A stretch of 9,798 nucleotides of DNA, taken from CAZHGD01 sp964531735 (lineage in GTDB: Bacteria; Armatimonadota; UBA10988). The notes beneath the pieces were generated by a model that made no database searches, had not been told where the DNA came from, and worked only from the letters and a program-made list of their open reading frames with translations. Positions 6,366-9,798 of this stretch are shown here, piece by piece; positions within the stretch are counted from its first letter, which is position 1, and each line of letters opens with the position of its first letter. The position numbers and the translations under genes were made by a program. The stretch is taken from the NCBI GenBank assembly GCA_964531735.1, contig CAZHGD010000227.1, positions 1 to 9,798 on the forward strand, written 5' to 3'.

Positions 6366-7340
6366 GTGGACGACCTTCAGTTCGTGCAAGTGGACGAGCC
6401 CTATCGGGTGCGCCTGGTCTCCGAACCGACGCGGCCGCCGGCGGCCGACGAGGTGCTGTTGCGCGCTCGGCGGTCGCTGATCTCGACCGGTTCCGAGCTG
6501 CGGCGCTACCGGCGCTACGCTGGTTACGACGCGTTCCAGTACCCGGTCACGGACCTGGGCTACTCGATGGTCGGCGAGGTGGTGGCCATCGGTGCCGCCG
6601 TCGAGGGCGTGGCCGTCGGCGAGCGCTACGTCACCGTGCAGCGGCACGCCACGCTGGTCCACACGCGGGCCAACGTGGACGGCGTGCGCACCGCGGTGCG
6701 GGTGCCCGAGGGCGTCAGCGACGAGGCGGCCACCTTCGGGCCGCTGCTGCGCAGCACGGTGAACTGGATCCGCAACGCGGCCATCACGGTCACCGACACG
6801 GTGGTGGTGGTCGGTCAGGGCCTGGTCGGCGCGCTCCAGTTGCAGGCGGCGCGGCTGCACAGTCCACAGCGCACCATCGTCACCGACACCTGGCCGCTGC
6901 GACTCGATCTGGCCCGGCGCTGCGGCGCCGACGAGGTGATCAACGCCGCCACCGAGGATCCGGTCGCAGAAGTGCGGCGGTTGACCGGTGGCCAGGGCGC
7001 CGAGGTGGTGATCGAGACCGTCGGGGGCGCGGCGGTGGACAGCTTTGCCCAGGCGTTGCGCATGTGCCGTGGCGGCGGCCGGCTGGTGGCGGTCGGCATG
7101 CACACCGCGCCGGTGCCGGTGCCGGCGCACACCATCCACGACAAGCTGGTGATCGGTAGCCAGATTGGCTACGATGTCGGCGCGGCGGTGTTCGCCCGCG
7201 CCATGGCGCTGCTGGCGCAAGGCCAGTTCGCTGTCGAGCCGCTGATCACGCACCGTTACGACTACCGGCGCGTGGCCGAGGCCTATGCGTTGCTCGACGA
7301 GCGCCCGGGCGAGGCCCTCGGTGTGGTGTTGGAGTGGTGA
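6366..7340 (+). CDS. Zinc-less medium-chain dehydrogenase/reductase (MDR superfamily)
   Basis: The 324-residue protein starts at GTG 6366, with AGGAGG six bases upstream; the frame is open further upstream but without a better site. It has the MDR layout: a GroES-like N-terminal fold including VTDLGYSMVGEVVAIG (61-76), then a Rossmann domain with TVVVVGQGLVGALQLQAA (145-162), whose GxGxxG motif (G150, G152, G155) binds NAD(P)H. D174 after the second strand sits where NAD specificity is often read. TGGQGAEVVIETVGG (207-221) is the usual later strand. The GxCGTD segment that gives the catalytic zinc cysteine reads SLISTGSEL (37-45), and the four-cysteine structural-zinc lobe is missing; only two cysteines occur in the whole protein (187 and 234). 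It is therefore probably zinc-independent. ISTG-E sequences occur in BchC-type and related MDR oxidoreductases, but no pigment-synthesis genes are nearby. The substrate is unknown. Confidence 0.87.
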   Translation: MDDLQFVQVDEPYRVRLVSEPTRPPAADEVLLRARRSLISTGSELRRYRRYAGYDAFQYPVTDLGYSMVGEVVAIGAAVEGVAVGERYVTVQRHATLVHTRANVDGVRTAVRVPEGVSDEAATFGPLLRSTVNWIRNAAITVTDTVVVVGQGLVGALQLQAARLHSPQRTIVTDTWPLRLDLARRCGADEVINAATEDPVAEVRRLTGGQGAEVVIETVGGAAVDSFAQALRMCRGGGRLVAVGMHTAPVPVPAHTIHDKLVIGSQIGYDVGAAVFARAMALLAQGQFAVEPLITHRYDYRRVAEAYALLDERPGEALGVVLEW

Positions 7341-7365
7341 CCCGCTGGCGGTGATGCGGTACACT
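7337..7365 (+). promoter_or_regulatory. Candidate promoter for the DUF2203 gene
   Basis: GTGACC (7337-7342) and TACACT (7360-7365) are spaced by 17 bases and each match the sigma-70 consensus at four of six positions. The -35 overlaps the stop of the oxidoreductase gene, and transcription would begin near 7372, about 17 bases before the GTG. The same GTACACT core occurs in the candidate promoter upstream of the prepilin ORF. Read-through from the upstream gene is an equally good explanation for expression. Confidence 0.28.
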
Positions 7366-7377
7366 GAGCGAAGTCGA
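7362..7377 (+). repeat. Possible half-copy of a dispersed intergenic palindromic repeat
   Basis: CACTGAGCGAAGTCGA closely resembles one arm of a short palindromic repeat (core TGAGCG-AGTCGAAG) that I recall as common between genes in many bacterial genomes. Only one arm is present here and no partner arm is nearby. A single copy in this window cannot prove that it is repeated in this genome. Confidence 0.25.
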
Positions 7378-7388
7378 CGGAGCCGCTG

Positions 7389-7817
7389 GTGGCCATCTTC
7401 GAGCGCCATTTCACCGTGCAGGAGGCGAACGAGCTGCTGCCGCGTCTGCGGCAGGCGTTCGCGATCATCCGCGATCTCGATGCGCAGCTTGGTCAGGTTC
7501 GGGAACGGCACTTGCGCCTGCTCGAATCGCGGATCAACGACATCGGCGGGCCGCGTCTGCACGACTACTGGCAGCTTCAGGTGGCCTGGCGCCGCGCCGT
7601 GCTGTCGGTCTTGAGCCTCGGGGTGCTGGTCAAGGACGTGCAGCGCGGCCTGGTCGACTTCCCGCATCTGCTGCCCACCAGTGGGCGCGAGGTGTTCCTC
7701 TGCTGGGAGCTGGCCGAGGGCGAAGTGGCCTTCTGGCACGGGCTCGACTCGGGCTACAACGAGCGGCGGCCGGTCGATCCGCAGCGGTCGACGCCGGGCG
7801 GTGACGCCCCGCGCTAA
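7389..7817 (+). CDS. DUF2203 family protein
   Basis: The 142-residue protein starts at GTG 7389, with GGAG (7379-7382) six bases upstream. It shows the hallmarks of the DUF2203 family: N-terminal FTVQEANELLPRL (8-20); a helical middle; GVLVKDVQRGLVDFPH (78-93); and EVFLCWELAEGEVAFWHGLD (101-120) followed by SGYNERRPV. The conserved W106, W116 and H117 cluster and the acidic residues E102, E107, E110 and E112 are present. The biochemical role of the family is unknown. A short Pro/Gly-rich tail ends the protein. It lies 48 bases after the oxidoreductase gene and 64 bases before the AddB-like gene, on the same strand. The conserved core is complete, so the gene is probably functional. Confidence 0.9.
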   Translation: MAIFERHFTVQEANELLPRLRQAFAIIRDLDAQLGQVRERHLRLLESRINDIGGPRLHDYWQLQVAWRRAVLSVLSLGVLVKDVQRGLVDFPHLLPTSGREVFLCWELAEGEVAFWHGLDSGYNERRPVDPQRSTPGGDAPR

Positions 7818-7871
7818 CGGCGGGGAGGAGCCGACCGCGCCGGCGGCAAACTGTGGTTGGCCACTGGGCCC

Positions 7872-7875
7872 GGAG
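7872..7875 (+). promoter_or_regulatory. Ribosome-binding site deciding the AddB-like start
   Basis: GGAG lies six bases before GTG 7882. This supports that start over the in-frame GTG at 7801, which lacks a ribosome-binding site and would overlap the DUF2203 gene by 17 bases. A stronger purine run (GGGGAGGAG, 7822-7829... within the 7818-7881 gap) has no in-frame start codon at a usable distance. Confidence 0.45.
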
Positions 7876-7881
7876 CGTTGG

Positions 7882-9798
7882 GTGGGCGCTTACCACCAGC
7901 AGATCCTGGTATCGCCATGCTGGCGGCGGCGTCACGCCGCGTTGACCGACTGGCTGGCTGAGCACGCCGCCGAACTGACCACCGGCCGGGCCGTGGTGTG
8001 GGTGGCCAACGCCACCGTGGCCCGTCAGCTCAACCTGGCGCTGGCGCAGCAGCACGGTCTGCTGCTGCCGCTGCCCGTGCGCGACACCGGCGACATGGCC
8101 GGCGGCGTGGCGGCCTGTGGCGGCCAGATCCTCGAAGTGGTGGCCGGGCACGAACTGACCGGCTACGTCAGCGCCGCGCTCGGCGCGCCTGACGCGCGAC
8201 TGGCGCGGTACGCGGTGTATGCCGACCGGCCGCGCACCTGCCGGGCGCTGGCCGACCTGCTCGGCCGTCTACGCCATGAGGAGCCCGACCCGACCGCCTG
8301 GCCCGGGCGGTGGTCCGCCGTGGTGCCGCACCGTCAAGCCGATCTGCTCGCCCTGTCGGCGCTCGCCGCACGCGTTGACCAGCTCCTGGCCGACCACGGC
8401 CGGCTGACCGCTGCAGAGCGCTGCCGGCGGGCGGCCGCGCTGGTGCGGCCCGGCTGTCTGGGCGCCGTCGAGGCGCTGCTGGTGTACCAGCCCACCGACC
8501 TCGGCGCCGCCGAGCGGCAGCTACTGACGGCGCTACTGACCTCGGCCGGCTGCCGCGAGGGTACGGTGATCCTGCCCGGCGAGGCCGCCGGCGACCGTGG
8601 CCTGTACCCCGGCTGGCAGGCCGTTCTGACCGACCTGGTGCAGGCCGGTCTGACGGTGACGGACCTGGGCGCCGACGGCCCGGTGACGCGGTTGTTCCGC
8701 GACGGTGGCGAGCCGGTGGCCGCGCCGGTGCGGTCGGTGGTGGTGCCCACGCCGACGCGCGGACTGACGCGGGCGCTACGCGAGGCGAAGCAGGTGCGGC
8801 AGGCCGGCGTGCCGGCGGAGCAACTGGCGCTGATCGTGCCCGACCTGCCGGTCTGGGCGGCCGTGGTGCGCGCCGAGGCGTCGCGCCTGGGCCTGCCGGT
8901 GACGGTGCTGGCGCCGCAACCGGCCCGCGAGGACACGCGCACGCCGGTTCTGCTCGCGCTGCTCGACCTGGTCAGCCGGCGGTTCCCGCGCGCGGCCACG
9001 CTGCGCTGGCTGGGCCAGGCGGCCAGTGGGGGCGGCCTGACGCGCGCCGAGGCGGCAGCGCTGGACAGCGTGTCGCGCCAGGCCGGCGTGATTGGCGGCG
9101 ATTGGCCGGAGTGGTCGCGCGAACTGGCGCAGTTGGCCCGGCTGCGCGAGCTCGACGCCGAGCGCGTGCCCCGGTTCGACGAGGCGGCCTGGTCGGCGGC
9201 GAGCGGCGCGGTGGAGCGCCTGGCCAACCGGTTTGGCGACCTGGCGGCGGCCCACCCGCGGGTCTGGCGGCAGCGCTACGCCGCCTGGCTCGATTGGCTG
9301 CTCGGCACGCCACAAGCCGGCGAGGACGAGCTGACACAGACGCCGGCCGACCCGTTGGTCCGGCTGGTCTCGCTCGACGGCTGGCCGCCGGACGCCTGCC
9401 TCGACCGCGAGCAGTACGCGGCCTTGGCCGCGGCGCTGCTCAGCCACGACCAGGGACCCGATCGGCCGGAGCCGGGGCGCGTGCTGGTGGCCAGCCGGCT
9501 GGACGAGGTCGGCCACGCGCCCCGGACGCTGTACCTGCTGAACCCGATCGATGGCGTGCTGCCGGCGCGCCAGCCGGCCAGCGTACCGCTGGACGCCGAC
9601 GACCTGGTGGCCATGGGCGTGGCGCCGCCGCCGGGCGCCGACGGCTGGGGTGCCGGCGCCGCGATCCTGGCCGATCTGGTGTCGGCCGCGGGCGAGTTGG
9701 TGCTGATCGAGCCGCGGTTGGCCGGTGACGGGCAGCCGGCGCTGCGCTCGCCGCTGCTCGACGAGTTGGCCGCCGCGGCGCGGCCCTGGCCCACCGAG
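7882..9798 (+). CDS. AddB/RecC-like inactivated-helicase nuclease subunit, 3'-truncated by window edge
   Basis: This frame is open for 639 codons to the last base, so the protein continues beyond the window. Two regions mark it as an AddB-type protein. Residues about 283-362 (VRSVVVPTPTRGLTRALREA and what follows) match the part where AddB family members list DNA-repair ATPase-like segments ending in a TPVLLALLDLV-like helix. Residues 537-580 contain ASRLDEVGHAPRTLYLLNPI followed by DGVLPAR, which parallels the helicase motif V/VI region, where AddB normally reads G-NEG-FP. GDGQPALRSPLLDEL (615-629) also fits. The N-terminus (QQILVSPCWRRRHAALTDWL) has no GxxGxGKT Walker A motif, so the helicase module is probably inactive. 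A C-terminal PD-(D/E)XK nuclease with an iron-sulphur cluster is expected beyond the edge. The complex processes DNA double-strand breaks together with AddA. RecC-like alternatives are possible. Confidence 0.7.
   Translation, partial: MGAYHQQILVSPCWRRRHAALTDWLAEHAAELTTGRAVVWVANATVARQLNLALAQQHGLLLPLPVRDTGDMAGGVAACGGQILEVVAGHELTGYVSAALGAPDARLARYAVYADRPRTCRALADLLGRLRHEEPDPTAWPGRWSAVVPHRQADLLALSALAARVDQLLADHGRLTAAERCRRAAALVRPGCLGAVEALLVYQPTDLGAAERQLLTALLTSAGCREGTVILPGEAAGDRGLYPGWQAVLTDLVQAGLTVTDLGADGPVTRLFRDGGEPVAAPVRSVVVPTPTRGLTRALREAKQVRQAGVPAEQLALIVPDLPVWAAVVRAEASRLGLPVTVLAPQPAREDTRTPVLLALLDLVSRRFPRAATLRWLGQAASGGGLTRAEAAALDSVSRQAGVIGGDWPEWSRELAQLARLRELDAERVPRFDEAAWSAASGAVERLANRFGDLAAAHPRVWRQRYAAWLDWLLGTPQAGEDELTQTPADPLVRLVSLDGWPPDACLDREQYAALAAALLSHDQGPDRPEPGRVLVASRLDEVGHAPRTLYLLNPIDGVLPARQPASVPLDADDLVAMGVAPPPGADGWGAGAAILADLVSAAGELVLIEPRLAGDGQPALRSPLLDELAAAARPWPTE

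Noticed and set aside
7108..7130. Short GTGCCG tandem and near-palindrome
   Set aside because: It encodes a PVPVPAH stretch inside the oxidoreductase; codon repetition explains it.
5141..7159. Plus-strand open frame of 672 codons spanning polX antisense and the oxidoreductase
   Set aside because: It crosses the polX gene on the wrong strand and the oxidoreductase in the wrong frame; composition is Arg/Gly/Ala-rich as expected for a shadow frame.
6015..7739. Minus-strand open frame of 574 codons across the divergent region
   Set aside because: It is antisense to the oxidoreductase and DUF2203 genes and out of frame with polX; no conserved motifs.
7807..7825. CCCCGC/GCGGGG hairpin around the DUF2203 stop codon
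   Set aside because: Only 6 bp, no T run follows, and the downstream gene is close and co-directional; not convincing as a terminator.
7801..7881. Earlier GTG start at 7801 for the AddB-like gene
   Set aside because: No ribosome-binding site, overlaps the DUF2203 gene by 17 bases, and the added 27 residues are low-complexity; GTG 7882 has GGAG six bases upstream.

Overview
The window is GC-rich, densely packed bacterial DNA with Shine-Dalgarno-led genes, frequent GTG/TTG starts and many short gene overlaps. A PHP-type DNA polymerase X, a DUF2203 protein, an AddB-like protein and a type IV prepilin leader together would suit Chloroflexota or a similar high-GC bacterial lineage. That assignment is inference, because no rRNA or other taxonomic marker is present. 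I see no tRNA, rRNA, CRISPR array, transposase, integrase or phage gene.

Layout. Eight genes point left (minus strand) from 6268 to 17. In reading order they are: DNA polymerase X with a PHP domain; a sugar-phosphate nucleotidyltransferase; a TPR plus membrane-helix protein; a multi-pass membrane protein; a two-helix membrane protein with a long helical cytoplasmic part; a Nudix-fold protein; a 96-residue two-helix membrane protein; and a 32-residue ORF that carries a perfect type IV prepilin leader but stops right after it. The first four are joined by a TGAATG junction, an 11-base overlap and a GTGA overlap, so they are probably one translationally coupled unit. A GC hairpin at 2085-2104, with the stop codon in its loop, may separate them from the next three.

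Three genes point right from a 97-base divergent intergenic region: a zinc-less medium-chain dehydrogenase/reductase (6366-7340), a DUF2203 protein (7389-7817), and a long AddB/RecC-like inactivated-helicase protein (from 7882) that runs off the right edge. The last one is open to the final base and is the largest gene in the window.

Functional picture. Two DNA-repair-type genes (polymerase X and the AddB-like protein) flank genes of small-molecule metabolism and of the cell envelope. The left-pointing unit mixes repair with nucleotide-sugar synthesis and membrane proteins of unknown role. I do not see a convincing new defence or mobile system. The points most worth a second look are the abruptly ended prepilin, the hairpin that buries the ribosome-binding site of the oxidoreductase, the AddB-like protein without a Walker A motif, and the set of uncharacterised membrane proteins.
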